Shown here piece after piece: positions 56,733 to 64,000 of a stretch of 64,000 nt of DNA. The DNA lies in contig CANROD010000002.1 of NCBI GenBank assembly GCA_947632105.1, positions 28,087-92,086 of the forward strand, written 5' to 3'. Numbering within the stretch: the first letter of the stretch is position 1; the number at the start of each line of letters is the position of its first letter. Source of the DNA: an uncultured Oligella sp. (GTDB lineage: Bacteria > Pseudomonadota > Gammaproteobacteria > Burkholderiales > Burkholderiaceae_B). The notes beneath the pieces were generated by a model. It was not told the origin of the DNA. It ran no database searches and saw nothing but the letters and a program-made list of their open reading frames with translations. Position numbers and translations under genes: made by a program.

Positions 56733-57410
56733 ATGAGCACCTTTAGCGATATTCCTGTGATTACAATTGATGGACCAAGTGCATCAGGTAAGGGTACTGT
56801 AGCCAGTCTATTGGCCCAAGAGTTGGGTTGGTATGTTTTAGACTCTGGTGCGTTATATCGTCTAACTGCCTTAGATTGTATGAAGAAAAAGGTGGATTTA
56901 GAGGATCAGGAGTTGGTCGCTGCCGTGGCTAATGCACTCTCTGTCAAGTTTTTGCCTGAGGGTGTCTTCCTGCATGGTGAGGATGTGACAGATGGTATTG
57001 AGAGTGAACAGGTTGGTGCTATCGCCTCTAAAATTGCCACTTACCCTGAGTTGCGGGCCGCTTTATTACAGAGTCAGCGTAATTGTCGCCGCGCTCCTGG
57101 TTTAGTTGCAGATGGTCGGGATATGGGTACTATGGTTTTTCCTGACGCTGATTTAAAGATATATCTTGTTGCGGATGTGCAAAAAAGAGCAGAAAGACGT
57201 TATAAGCAGTTGATGGCAAAGGGTTTTTCGGTTAAAATTAATGGTTTAGTTGCAGATTTAGAAGCGCGTGATCAGCGCGATCTAAATCGTCCACTTGCTC
57301 CATTGAAACCAGCCGATGATGCTATCATCGTAGACTCTTCGGATTTAGACATCCAGGATACCTTGGCTATTGTTTTAGGCCACTGGTACGATAGGTGCAA
57401 TCAAGCCTAG
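56733..57410 (+). CDS. cmk: Cytidylate kinase
   Basis: Phosphorylates CMP and dCMP. The P-loop is GPSASGKGTVAS near residue 13. ALYRLTALD and DGRDMGTMVFPDADLKIYL are the nucleotide-binding signatures, and ARDQRDLNRPLAPLKPADDA the lid region. The 225-residue length is normal. It lies between aroA and rpsA, the order seen in most proteobacteria; a separate leader precedes rpsA. Confidence 0.97.
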   Translation: MSTFSDIPVITIDGPSASGKGTVASLLAQELGWYVLDSGALYRLTALDCMKKKVDLEDQELVAAVANALSVKFLPEGVFLHGEDVTDGIESEQVGAIASKIATYPELRAALLQSQRNCRRAPGLVADGRDMGTMVFPDADLKIYLVADVQKRAERRYKQLMAKGFSVKINGLVADLEARDQRDLNRPLAPLKPADDAIIVDSSDLDIQDTLAIVLGHWYDRCNQA

Positions 57411-57496
57411 AAATGCTAGAAGGGATTTATCTTATCTGTATAAGTCTATTAGCTTAGTTAGGCTCAACTAATTTATATTTTTTGTGATTTTCGGTC

Positions 57497-57567
57497 TTTT
57501 GTGCGCTTCTAATTCAATCGCACAAAAGTTTATCAATTCCGTCGATCCTCCAATCGACGTGTTTTTT
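57497..57567 (+). promoter_or_regulatory. Two hairpins in the rpsA leader
   Basis: First hairpin: TTTTGTGCG (57497-57505) with CGCACAAAA (57519-57527), 9 bp perfect. Second: CGTCGAT (57540-57546) with ATCGACG (57553-57559), 7 bp, loop CCTCCA, followed by TGTTTTTTATT, so it looks like an intrinsic terminator. They lie 34-104 bases before the rpsA ATG. They may terminate cmk transcripts, attenuate rpsA or serve S1 autoregulation. Confidence 0.6.
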
Positions 57568-57600
57568 ATTAGGCATGTATTGCCTTTGGATATTTAATTA

Positions 57601-59316
57601 ATGACATCCTTAAACTACCAAGAAGCCCTAGGCGGCGAAAGCTTTGCTGATTTATTCGAGAAAAGCGTTAGAGACCAGGAAATGAAATCTGGTGAGGTGA
57701 TTTCTGCTGAGGTTGTTGGTATTGATCGTAACCTTGTTACTGTTAATGCCGGCCTTAAGTCTGAAGCGTTAATCCCTATCGAAGAGTTTTTAAACGATCA
57801 AGGTGATTTAGAAGTTGAAATCGGTGACTTTGTATCTGTTGCTATCGACTCTATCGAAAATGGCTACGGTGCTACTATTCTTTCTCGTGATCGTGCTAAG
57901 CGTTTATCTGCTTGGTTACAGTTGGAGCAAGCATTAGAATCCGGCGAATTAGTTAACGGTACTATCACCGGTAAGGTAAAAGGTGGCTTAACTGTTATGA
58001 CTAACGGTATTCGCGCATTCTTACCTGGTTCTTTAGTTGATTTACGTCCTGTCAAAGATACAAGCATCTTTGAAGGTAAAACTTTAGAATTTAAAGTGAT
58101 CAAGCTAGATCGCAAACGCAACAACGTTGTGTTGTCACGTCGTGCAGTATTAGAAGTAACAATGGGCGAAGAGCGTGAGAAACTACTAGAATCTCTAGAA
58201 GAAGGTTCAGTAGTTAAAGGTACTGTTAAAAACATTACCGAGTACGGTGCGTTTATTGATTTGGGCGCTATCGACGGCCTACTACATATCACTGATATGG
58301 CATGGCGTCGTGTCCGTCACCCATCTGAGGTTCTTACCGTTGGTGAAGAGATCGATGCTAAGGTTCTTAAGTTTGACCGTGAGAAAAACCGTGTATCATT
58401 AGGCGTTAAGCAGTTAGGCGAAGATCCATGGATCGGCTTATCTCGTCGTTGCCCTAAAGGTACTCGTCTATTCGGTAAAGTAACTAACTTAACTGATTAC
58501 GGTGCATTCGTTGAGGTTGAGTCTGGTATTGAAGGTCTAGTTCACGTTTCAGAAATGGATTGGACTAACAAAAACGTTGACCCTCGCAAGGTAGTTAACC
58601 TAGGCGAAGAAGTTGAGGTTATGGTACTAGAAATCGACGAAGAGCGTCGTCGTATTTCTTTAGGTATGAAGCAGTGCCGTTCTAACCCATGGGAAGATTT
58701 CTCTGCTAACTTCAACCGTGGTGACAAGGTACAAGGCGCTATCAAGTCTATTACTGACTTCGGCGTATTTATCGGTTTACCAGGTAATATCGATGGTCTA
58801 GTTCACTTATCTGACTTGTCTTGGAATGAAGCAGGTGAAGAGGCTGTTCGTAACTACAAAAAAGGTGACGAGGTTGAGGCCGTTGTTTTAGCTATTGATA
58901 CTGATAAAGAGCGTATCTCTTTAGGTATCAAACAGTTAGAAGGTGATCCGTTCAATAACTTCGTTTCAGCTAACGATAAAGGTGCTCTAGTTAAGGGTAC
59001 TATTAAGTCGGTTGAACCTAAAGGAGCTGTAGTTACGTTATCTGTAGACGTTGAGGGCTATTTGCGCGCTTCTGAAATCTCTAGTGGTCGTGTAGAGGAT
59101 GCTACGACTGCTCTTAAAGAGGGTGAAGAAGTTGAAGCTATGATTCTTAACGTAGACCGTAAGCAGCGTTCAATTCAGTTGTCTATCAAGGCTCGTGACA
59201 ACGCTGAAACTGCAGAGAAGCTTGAGAGTATCAAGGGTTCTGCAGCACAATCTGGTACGACAAGCTTAGGAGCTTTATTAAAAGCTAAGCTTGATGAAGC
59301 CAAAGACGAAGAGTAA
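57601..59316 (+). CDS. rpsA: Ribosomal protein S1
   Basis: Binds mRNA and delivers it to the 30S subunit. It is 571 residues with six S1 (OB-fold) repeats, about residues 34-100, 118-184, 205-273, 290-360, 377-447 and 464-533. Repeats 3-6 are most alike, each with the pattern G-x-V-x-x-x-x-x-Y-G-A-F-V-x-x and a late R-I-S-L-G. Codon use is more biased than in neighbouring genes, as expected for a highly expressed gene. The start region has only a weak ribosome site, typical of rpsA. ihfB follows 2 bases after the stop. Confidence 0.98.
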   Translation: MTSLNYQEALGGESFADLFEKSVRDQEMKSGEVISAEVVGIDRNLVTVNAGLKSEALIPIEEFLNDQGDLEVEIGDFVSVAIDSIENGYGATILSRDRAKRLSAWLQLEQALESGELVNGTITGKVKGGLTVMTNGIRAFLPGSLVDLRPVKDTSIFEGKTLEFKVIKLDRKRNNVVLSRRAVLEVTMGEEREKLLESLEEGSVVKGTVKNITEYGAFIDLGAIDGLLHITDMAWRRVRHPSEVLTVGEEIDAKVLKFDREKNRVSLGVKQLGEDPWIGLSRRCPKGTRLFGKVTNLTDYGAFVEVESGIEGLVHVSEMDWTNKNVDPRKVVNLGEEVEVMVLEIDEERRRISLGMKQCRSNPWEDFSANFNRGDKVQGAIKSITDFGVFIGLPGNIDGLVHLSDLSWNEAGEEAVRNYKKGDEVEAVVLAIDTDKERISLGIKQLEGDPFNNFVSANDKGALVKGTIKSVEPKGAVVTLSVDVEGYLRASEISSGRVEDATTALKEGEEVEAMILNVDRKQRSIQLSIKARDNAETAEKLESIKGSAAQSGTTSLGALLKAKLDEAKDEE

Positions 59317-59318
59317 AA

Positions 59319-59678
59319 GTGACAAAATCTGAGTTAATTGAGGCTTTGGCAGCTGATTTTTCACAGCTGCCAGCTCGTGACATTGATTACGCTGTCAATA
59401 CGATTTTAGATGCTATGGTTGGCGCCTTAGCTGAAGGTAAGCGTATTGAGGTGCGTGGTTTTGGAAGCTTTTCATTGTCGCAGAGAGCCCCTCGTGTTGG
59501 TCGTAATCCTAAATCCGGTGAAAGAGTGATGGTGCCAGGTAAAAAAGTACCTCATTTCAAAGCTGGTAAAGAATTACGCGAACGAGTTGATGCGGCATTC
59601 CAGGATGGATCGTCGTCTGATGTTAAGGATGTTTCCGGAGCCAATCAGGACGATCGTCAATTAGAAGCTATCGGTTAA
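59319..59678 (+). CDS. ihfB: Integration host factor beta subunit
   Basis: DNA-bending protein acting as a heterodimer with IhfA. Start is GTG at 59319, just after the rpsA stop. The fold signature includes [12 protein letters not shown] and the DNA-intercalating proline in [10 protein letters not shown]. It is 119 residues, longer than the usual 94 owing to an acidic, poorly structured C-terminal tail of about 25 residues. That tail is common in Alcaligenaceae-type IhfB but its function is unknown. rpsA-ihfB is a standard pair. Confidence 0.95.
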   Translation: MTKSELIEALAADFSQLPARDIDYAVNTILDAMVGALAEGKRIEVRGFGSFSLSQRAPRVGRNPKSGERVMVPGKKVPHFKAGKELRERVDAAFQDGSSSDVKDVSGANQDDRQLEAIG

Positions 59679-59707
59679 TTGATTCAACGCTTTAACGCTT
59701 TGTTTAA

Positions 59708-59748
59708 AAACCCGGATTTAGATTATTATCTTAAATTCGGGTTTTTTT
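59708..59748 (+). terminator. Terminator after ihfB
   Basis: A 13-bp stem (59708-59720 with 59732-59744, one G-T pair) has an 11-base loop and a tail of T residues. Confidence 0.85.
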
Positions 59749-59845
59749 GTTTCCGCCGCATTAAACTATTCAAAACGTAATGTCTTAAGTTTTTTCTTGT
59801 TTCCTATTACAATAGAGCATAATTAAAATTTCCAGGGTGAAGTCG

Positions 59846-60202
59846 ATGAAGTATTTGGTTTGGATTATACGTATAATCATTTTTGTTCTTGTTTTGTTGT
59901 TTGCAATTAACAATACACATCTTATTGATGTTAATTTCTTTGCAAGTCTTCAAGCTAAAGGCGTTCCTCTGGTTCTTGTGCTTTTAATAGCCTTTGTTTT
60001 GGGTGCTATATTTTCTTATGTGTTAATGGCACCTGCTTATTTTCGTGGTAAGTATAAACAGGCAAAACTTAAGGATGAGATTGCTAGTTTGCATCGACAA
60101 GCTGCTACCCATGTTCGCGAAAAAGTACAAGAAGAGCATAACTCTAAAAGCGGTAGTACTGATGGTCCAGATATTTTTATTTCCTTACAACCAAAGCCAT
60201 AA
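59846..60202 (+). CDS. lapA: Lipopolysaccharide assembly protein LapA
   Basis: A small inner-membrane protein that works with LapB in LPS assembly and LpxC control. Two membrane segments lie near residues 4-24 and 39-63, and NNTHLIDVNFFA between them is the family signature. A coiled cytoplasmic tail follows. I chose ATG at 59846 (118 residues), with AGGG 8 bases upstream; the GTG at 59837 overlaps that site. lapB begins 9 bases after its stop. Confidence 0.92.
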   Translation: MKYLVWIIRIIIFVLVLLFAINNTHLIDVNFFASLQAKGVPLVLVLLIAFVLGAIFSYVLMAPAYFRGKYKQAKLKDEIASLHRQAATHVREKVQEEHNSKSGSTDGPDIFISLQPKP

Positions 60203-60211
60203 GATATAGCT

Positions 60212-61459
60212 ATGGAAGTTGGTGTTTCTTTTGAGGTTTGGTGGCTTATCCTTATTCCTATTGTTTTTGCACTAGGTTGGATTGCTGCTAGGGTTGATTT
60301 TAGGCAAATGCTGTCAGAGACTAAGCAGTTGCCGGACTCCTATTTTAGGGGGTTAAACTTTTTATTAAATGAAGATCACGATAAAGCGATTGATGCTTTT
60401 ATCGAGGTTGCCAAGTTAGATACAGAAACGACGGAGCTACATTTTGCTTTAGGCAATTTGTTCAGACGCCGTGGTGAGATTGAGCGTGCTATCCGTGTGC
60501 ATCAGAGTCTTTTAAATCGAGCAGATTTGCCGCTTAAGGATCAGGAGCAGGCGCTTTATCAGATTGGTCAGGACTTCTTTAAGGCGGGGATGTTTGATCG
60601 CTCTGAGGAGGCATTCCAAAAGGTTATGGATAGCCAGTCTTATAGCGTAGCAGCCACACGCAATTTAATCCGTATCTATGAGTCAGTTCATGACTGGCCT
60701 AAGGCCATTGAGGCAGTAACAAGGCTCCAGGCACTTTTAAACGAGTCTGTACCGGCTTTGATTCACTATCATTGTGAGTTGGCAGAGCAGGCTCTGCTTG
60801 CAAAGCCTGCAAATCTTGCTGAGGTTATTAAGCATTTAGACCAGGCTGAGCATGCACTACAGACGAATTTTTCTGAAGAGCATACTGAGGCGTCAGTTGC
60901 GCGTATTATGATGCTGCGCGCAGACGTTGCTACACTCCAAGGGCAACCTGAGAATCAGCGTATGCAACTTGAAAGTGTCTTACGAGAGGCTCCTACTTAT
61001 AGTAGTTTAGTTGCGGAAAAGCTCTTGCAGAACTATCAAAGTACTGGCGAGTTAAAACAAGGGTTGCATCTCTTAGCTAAGCATTTTGAAGAGCATTTCT
61101 CTTTAGACCTTTTTGTGACTCTCTTAAAGCATTATCGTCTTGATGGAAATGATGAGGCTGCTCGTTGTTTTGCTGCGAGAGCGCTCAGAGAAAACCCAAC
61201 GCTACTTGGCTTGAGTAAGTTTTTAGAGTCTGAGATTAACGTTCAAAAGCAAATAGAACAGTCTGAGGGCGCAGAGTCAACAGCAATTGCTGAAATATTA
61301 GATATTAATTATTTGCACAAAATTATTCATAAGCATGCGCAACGTTTGGATCGTCGAGAGTGTCGTGCTTGTGGATTCCAGGCTCAATCGTTTTATTGGC
61401 AGTGCCCAGGATGTAATCAATGGGAAACTTACTCGACGCAGCGTTTAGAGGGAAAGTAA
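60212..61459 (+). CDS. lapB: Lipopolysaccharide assembly protein LapB
   Basis: Inner-membrane-anchored TPR protein (also called YciM) that directs FtsH to degrade LpxC, balancing LPS and phospholipid. One N-terminal membrane helix (about residues 8-24) precedes about nine TPR units (about 40-350). A C-terminal rubredoxin-like metal-binding domain follows with two CxxC pairs (CRACGF and CPGCNQWET, about 385-410). The 415-residue length is near E. coli (389). It precedes the heptose genes rfaE and hldD, one base apart from rfaE. Confidence 0.94.
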   Translation: MEVGVSFEVWWLILIPIVFALGWIAARVDFRQMLSETKQLPDSYFRGLNFLLNEDHDKAIDAFIEVAKLDTETTELHFALGNLFRRRGEIERAIRVHQSLLNRADLPLKDQEQALYQIGQDFFKAGMFDRSEEAFQKVMDSQSYSVAATRNLIRIYESVHDWPKAIEAVTRLQALLNESVPALIHYHCELAEQALLAKPANLAEVIKHLDQAEHALQTNFSEEHTEASVARIMMLRADVATLQGQPENQRMQLESVLREAPTYSSLVAEKLLQNYQSTGELKQGLHLLAKHFEEHFSLDLFVTLLKHYRLDGNDEAARCFAARALRENPTLLGLSKFLESEINVQKQIEQSEGAESTAIAEILDINYLHKIIHKHAQRLDRRECRACGFQAQSFYWQCPGCNQWETYSTQRLEGK

Positions 61460-61460
61460 T

Positions 61461-62390
61461 ATGTACCCTTATCCTTTAGAGCAACTACAAGAAAAAAAGA
61501 TTCTTGTAGTTGGTGACCTGATGCTAGACCGTTATTGGTTTGGTGATGTCAATAGAATCTCTCCTGAAGCGCCGGTGCCGGTAGTTAAAGTTGTTAAAAG
61601 AGAGGACCGTCTTGGTGGTGCTGGTAATGTAGCCCGTAATGTAGTCAGTCTTGGTGCTAAAGCTACCTTAGCTGGTATTGTTGGCGTTGATGAGGGTGGA
61701 GAGCAGATTCAAAGATTGGCAGACGAGATGGGTATCAATACTGTGTTGAGTTTAGATCAGCAGATTAATACTACATTAAAAATGCGTATTTTGGGCAGAA
61801 AGCAGCAAATGCTTCGAGTTGACTTTGAGCATGAACCAACAGAACATAGTTTAAAAGATCTCTATGGTAGCGTCGAGGAGTTGATTCCGACGCATGATGT
61901 CTTGGTGTTATCGGATTATGCTAAGGGGGTCTTGAGGCATGTTGACGCCATTATAAAGGTGGCAAAACAGCACGGATTGACCGTGTTGGTTGACCCCAAA
62001 GGTGATGACTATCAAGCTTATGCTCATGCGAGTCTCTTAACGCCAAATCAGTTAGAGATGTCGCAGGCTGTTGGCTCATGGGATTCCGAGCAAGAGCTGC
62101 ATGAAAAGGCTCAAGCCCTGCGAGAAAAGCTTTCTTTAGAGGCGTTGTTAGTAACACGATCTGAAAAGGGCATGACTTTATTTTCTGACGGCGGTGTGCA
62201 TCATGTTGATGCTCAAGCCCAAGAGGTATTTGATGTCTCCGGTGCTGGCGATACTGTGTTAGCTACGATGGCGGTTACTAGAGCTGCTGGTATGCCTTGG
62301 TCAGAGGCAATAAAATGGGCTAATAAAGCAGGAGCTATTGTTGTGGGTAAGGTTGGCACGTCAATAGTAAGTGCAGAGGAGTTAATATGA
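61461..62390 (+). CDS. rfaE1: D-glycero-beta-D-manno-heptose-7-phosphate kinase
   Basis: Phosphorylates heptose 7-phosphate at C1 in ADP-heptose synthesis for the LPS inner core. It has a PfkB/ribokinase fold with [14 protein letters not shown], and the catalytic [15 protein letters not shown] holds the anion hole and base. At 309 residues it is the kinase-only form (HldA-like); the adenylyltransferase half found in E. coli HldE is absent and should be a separate gene elsewhere. It overlaps hldD by 4 bases. Confidence 0.95.
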   Translation: MYPYPLEQLQEKKILVVGDLMLDRYWFGDVNRISPEAPVPVVKVVKREDRLGGAGNVARNVVSLGAKATLAGIVGVDEGGEQIQRLADEMGINTVLSLDQQINTTLKMRILGRKQQMLRVDFEHEPTEHSLKDLYGSVEELIPTHDVLVLSDYAKGVLRHVDAIIKVAKQHGLTVLVDPKGDDYQAYAHASLLTPNQLEMSQAVGSWDSEQELHEKAQALREKLSLEALLVTRSEKGMTLFSDGGVHHVDAQAQEVFDVSGAGDTVLATMAVTRAAGMPWSEAIKWANKAGAIVVGKVGTSIVSAEELI

Positions 62391-63388
62391 TAGTTGTGAC
62401 GGGTGCTGCAGGGTTCATTGGTAGCCAAATTGTTAAGGGTTTAAATGAGCAGGGTTTTGAAAATATTCTAGTGGTTGATGATTTGCAGCAGGGCGATAAG
62501 TTTATTAACTTACGCGATTACCAAATTGCTGACTATAAGGATAAGGACTTATTCAGAAAGGAGTTGTTAGAGGATAAGTTACCGCCGATTTCTATTGTCT
62601 TTCATCAGGGTGCTTGCTCAGACACAACAGAACGTGATGGCCGATTTATGATGGACAATAATTACCAGGTTTCTTTGGAACTATTAAATTATTGTCAGGC
62701 AAAAAGCATACCATTTATTTATGCTTCCTCAGCAGCAACTTACGGTGCTAAGCAGAGCTTTACGGAGGAGTTGTCTGCAGAGGGGCCGCTCAACGTTTAT
62801 GGTTACTCAAAATTTCTTTTTGATCAAGTGGTGCGTCGCCGCTTAGCAGAGGGCGTTTCTGCGCAAATTGTCGGTTTACGCTATTTTAATGTTTATGGAC
62901 CACATGAGCAGCATAAGGCGCGTATGGCTTCAGTAGCTTTTCATCACTTTAATCAGTTTATGGATGAGGGTTTTGTTCGTCTGTTTGGCGAATACGATGG
63001 TTATGCTGCTGGGGAGCAGGTACGTGATTTTATTTATGTAGAGGATGTAGTTAAGGTCAATTTGCATTTTATGAGATCACCACAAATTAGCGGTATTTTT
63101 AATTGTGGCACCGGACGTGCTCAGCCTTTTAATGATATAGCTCACACAGTAATTAATACTGTACGTCAGGCACAAGGTAAATCATCTTTGACTCTTGATG
63201 AGCAAATTCAACAAGGTTTAGTCCGGTACATTGATTTTCCAGACGACCTAAAGGGTCGCTACCAAAGCTTTACACAGGCTAATACTGACAAGCTCAGACA
63301 GCAAGGTCTCTACGAGCAAAGCTTAAAAACGGTCCAAGAGGGTGTTGCAGAATACGTTGAATACTTGTTGCACAATCCATCTGTTTAA
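62387..63388 (+). CDS. hldD: ADP-L-glycero-D-manno-heptose 6-epimerase
   Basis: Final step of ADP-heptose synthesis for LPS. It belongs to the extended short-chain dehydrogenase family, with NADP-binding [14 protein letters not shown] at the N-terminus. [10 protein letters not shown] is the catalytic Y-x-x-x-K, and [19 protein letters not shown] is specific to HldD/RfaD. The 333-residue length is normal. Its ATG overlaps the rfaE stop by 4 bases (ATGA), so the two are translationally coupled. Confidence 0.97.
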   Translation: MIVVTGAAGFIGSQIVKGLNEQGFENILVVDDLQQGDKFINLRDYQIADYKDKDLFRKELLEDKLPPISIVFHQGACSDTTERDGRFMMDNNYQVSLELLNYCQAKSIPFIYASSAATYGAKQSFTEELSAEGPLNVYGYSKFLFDQVVRRRLAEGVSAQIVGLRYFNVYGPHEQHKARMASVAFHHFNQFMDEGFVRLFGEYDGYAAGEQVRDFIYVEDVVKVNLHFMRSPQISGIFNCGTGRAQPFNDIAHTVINTVRQAQGKSSLTLDEQIQQGLVRYIDFPDDLKGRYQSFTQANTDKLRQQGLYEQSLKTVQEGVAEYVEYLLHNPSV

Positions 63389-63457
63389 CTTTTAAATGAT
63401 TGTTCGCGGATTTGGTCGGATAAAAAAATCCTGATAGCGCTTTTCAGCCCTACATTT

Positions 63458-63495
63458 CCTCATAATAAATCTAATGAATAGTTTTTATTATGAGG
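63458..63495 (+). promoter_or_regulatory. Hairpin that sequesters the comEA ribosome binding site
   Basis: Perfect 12-bp inverted repeat: CCTCATAATAAA (63458-63469) and TTTATTATGAGG (63484-63495), 14-base loop. The GAGG at the end of the right arm is the ribosome site of the gene starting at 63503, so folding would block translation initiation. Confidence 0.6.
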
Positions 63496-63502
63496 AATAT
63501 TT

Positions 63503-63901
63503 ATGTTTGCTTTTTATAAGAGCTTGGTAACGTCATTGCTTTTGCTGTTATTGTTTTTTCAACCCTTTGTTATTGCGCAAGCAGTTAATATTAATACCGC
63601 CACAAGTACTGAGCTTCAAAGTATTAAGGGGATTGGTGAGAAAACAGCACAACGTATTATTGATGAGAGAGCGAGAGGTGGAGATTTTGAGTCAGCTGAG
63701 GACTTGTCTATTCGTATTAAGGGTTTAGGTAAGAAAAGAACTGAAAAATTGATTGAAGCGGGACTGGACATCGGTCCTGAGCAATCGAAGCAAAACATTG
63801 GATCTTCTGTGGTGGCTAAGGAAGTAGCCGCAGTTAAGCAGCGTTTTAAATATGCGGCTCCATCCTCTAGTTCTGGCCCTTACTTACTCAAAGTTAATTA
63901 G
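63503..63901 (+). CDS. comEA: ComEA-type helix-hairpin-helix DNA-binding protein
   Basis: A 132-residue exported protein with a signal peptide (about residues 1-27, ending AQA). A ComEA domain follows with two helix-hairpin-helix motifs (STELQSIKGIGEKTAQRII and LSIRIKGLGKKRTEKLI). Such proteins bind DNA in the periplasm and can pull it in during natural transformation. No other competence gene is in the window, so a role in uptake is inferred from family only. The ATG at 63503 is preceded by GAGG within a hairpin. Confidence 0.88.
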   Translation: MFAFYKSLVTSLLLLLLFFQPFVIAQAVNINTATSTELQSIKGIGEKTAQRIIDERARGGDFESAEDLSIRIKGLGKKRTEKLIEAGLDIGPEQSKQNIGSSVVAKEVAAVKQRFKYAAPSSSSGPYLLKVN

Positions 63902-63982
63902 CACGATGAGTGGAAAGTGTTAGAATGATTTACTAAACGATATTTTCTTGTCTTTTTATATATTATTTTGTGTTGTAAGTCT

Positions 63983-64000
63983 ATGTCTCAACAGATTGTT
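63983..64000 (+). CDS. Possible start of a truncated gene
   Basis: An ATG at 63983 opens a frame reading MSQQIV to the window end. There is no strong ribosome binding site. The product cannot be identified from six residues. Confidence 0.35.

Noticed and set aside
57864..58292. Minus-strand 142-codon frame inside rpsA
   Set aside because: Antisense to a highly conserved, codon-biased gene; Ser/Arg/Leu-rich composition typical of a shadow frame.

Overview
The window reads as ordinary chromosome from a low-GC betaproteobacterium of the order Burkholderiales, most likely family Alcaligenaceae (for example a Pelistega, Oligella or Taylorella relative). This placement is inferred from three things. 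A circularly permuted two-piece ssrA gene is present. The run ubiG-gph / ompA / gyrA-serC-pheA-tyrA-aroA-cmk-rpsA-ihfB-lapA-lapB-rfaE-hldD is the order usual in that family. GC content looks like the low 40s by eye. No insertion sequence, prophage, CRISPR array or clear foreign island was found. Gene density is high and nearly all genes look intact.

Layout. 1-2390: threonine synthesis (hom, cut by the window start, and thrC). 2473-4452: a small membrane protein, a flavin reductase-like protein and a squalene/phytoene synthase relative whose active-site acidic residues are missing. 4672-8800: alr, radA, a TauE/SafE permease and the Kdo kinase kdkA. 8878-12910: a complete polyamine ABC importer (potF-potG-potH-potI). 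12964-14813: an ArsC/YffB-like protein, rpiA and phoU. 14909-20072 (minus): NAD-dependent molybdenum formate dehydrogenase fdsG-fdsB-fdsA-fdsD, with no fdsC. 20073-20616: a gene-free stretch with two 104-bp direct repeats, each carrying a facing pair of DnaA-box-like sites. 20617-24495 (minus): glyoxylate shunt genes aceA and glcB. Then come tRNA-Arg(ACG), copA, lexA, an aromatic aminotransferase and uvrB.

31637-38923 holds two small unknown proteins, rdgC, recA-recX, argH and nadE. LexA boxes lie in front of lexA and recA, so the core SOS circuit is in this window. NadE is linked to the PII gene glnB, and its glutaminase domain appears to have lost two of its three catalytic residues. 39369-45730: ubiC, an RluF-like pseudouridine synthase, two lipoproteins, mltB and a Prc-type protease divergent around a 13-bp perfect inverted repeat, and an orphan gene. 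45878-46154: permuted ssrA with tag ANDESYALAA. 46178-48890 (minus): ompA, ubiG, gph and an OmpA-type lipoprotein. 49342-63901 (plus): gyrA, serC, aromatic amino acid synthesis, cmk, rpsA, ihfB, LPS assembly and heptose genes, and comEA. A new gene probably begins at 63983.

Most genes are housekeeping. The points most worth a second look are the DnaA-box repeats, the degenerate NadE glutaminase domain beside PII, the degenerate squalene-synthase-like protein, and several strong hairpins in leaders and divergent promoters.
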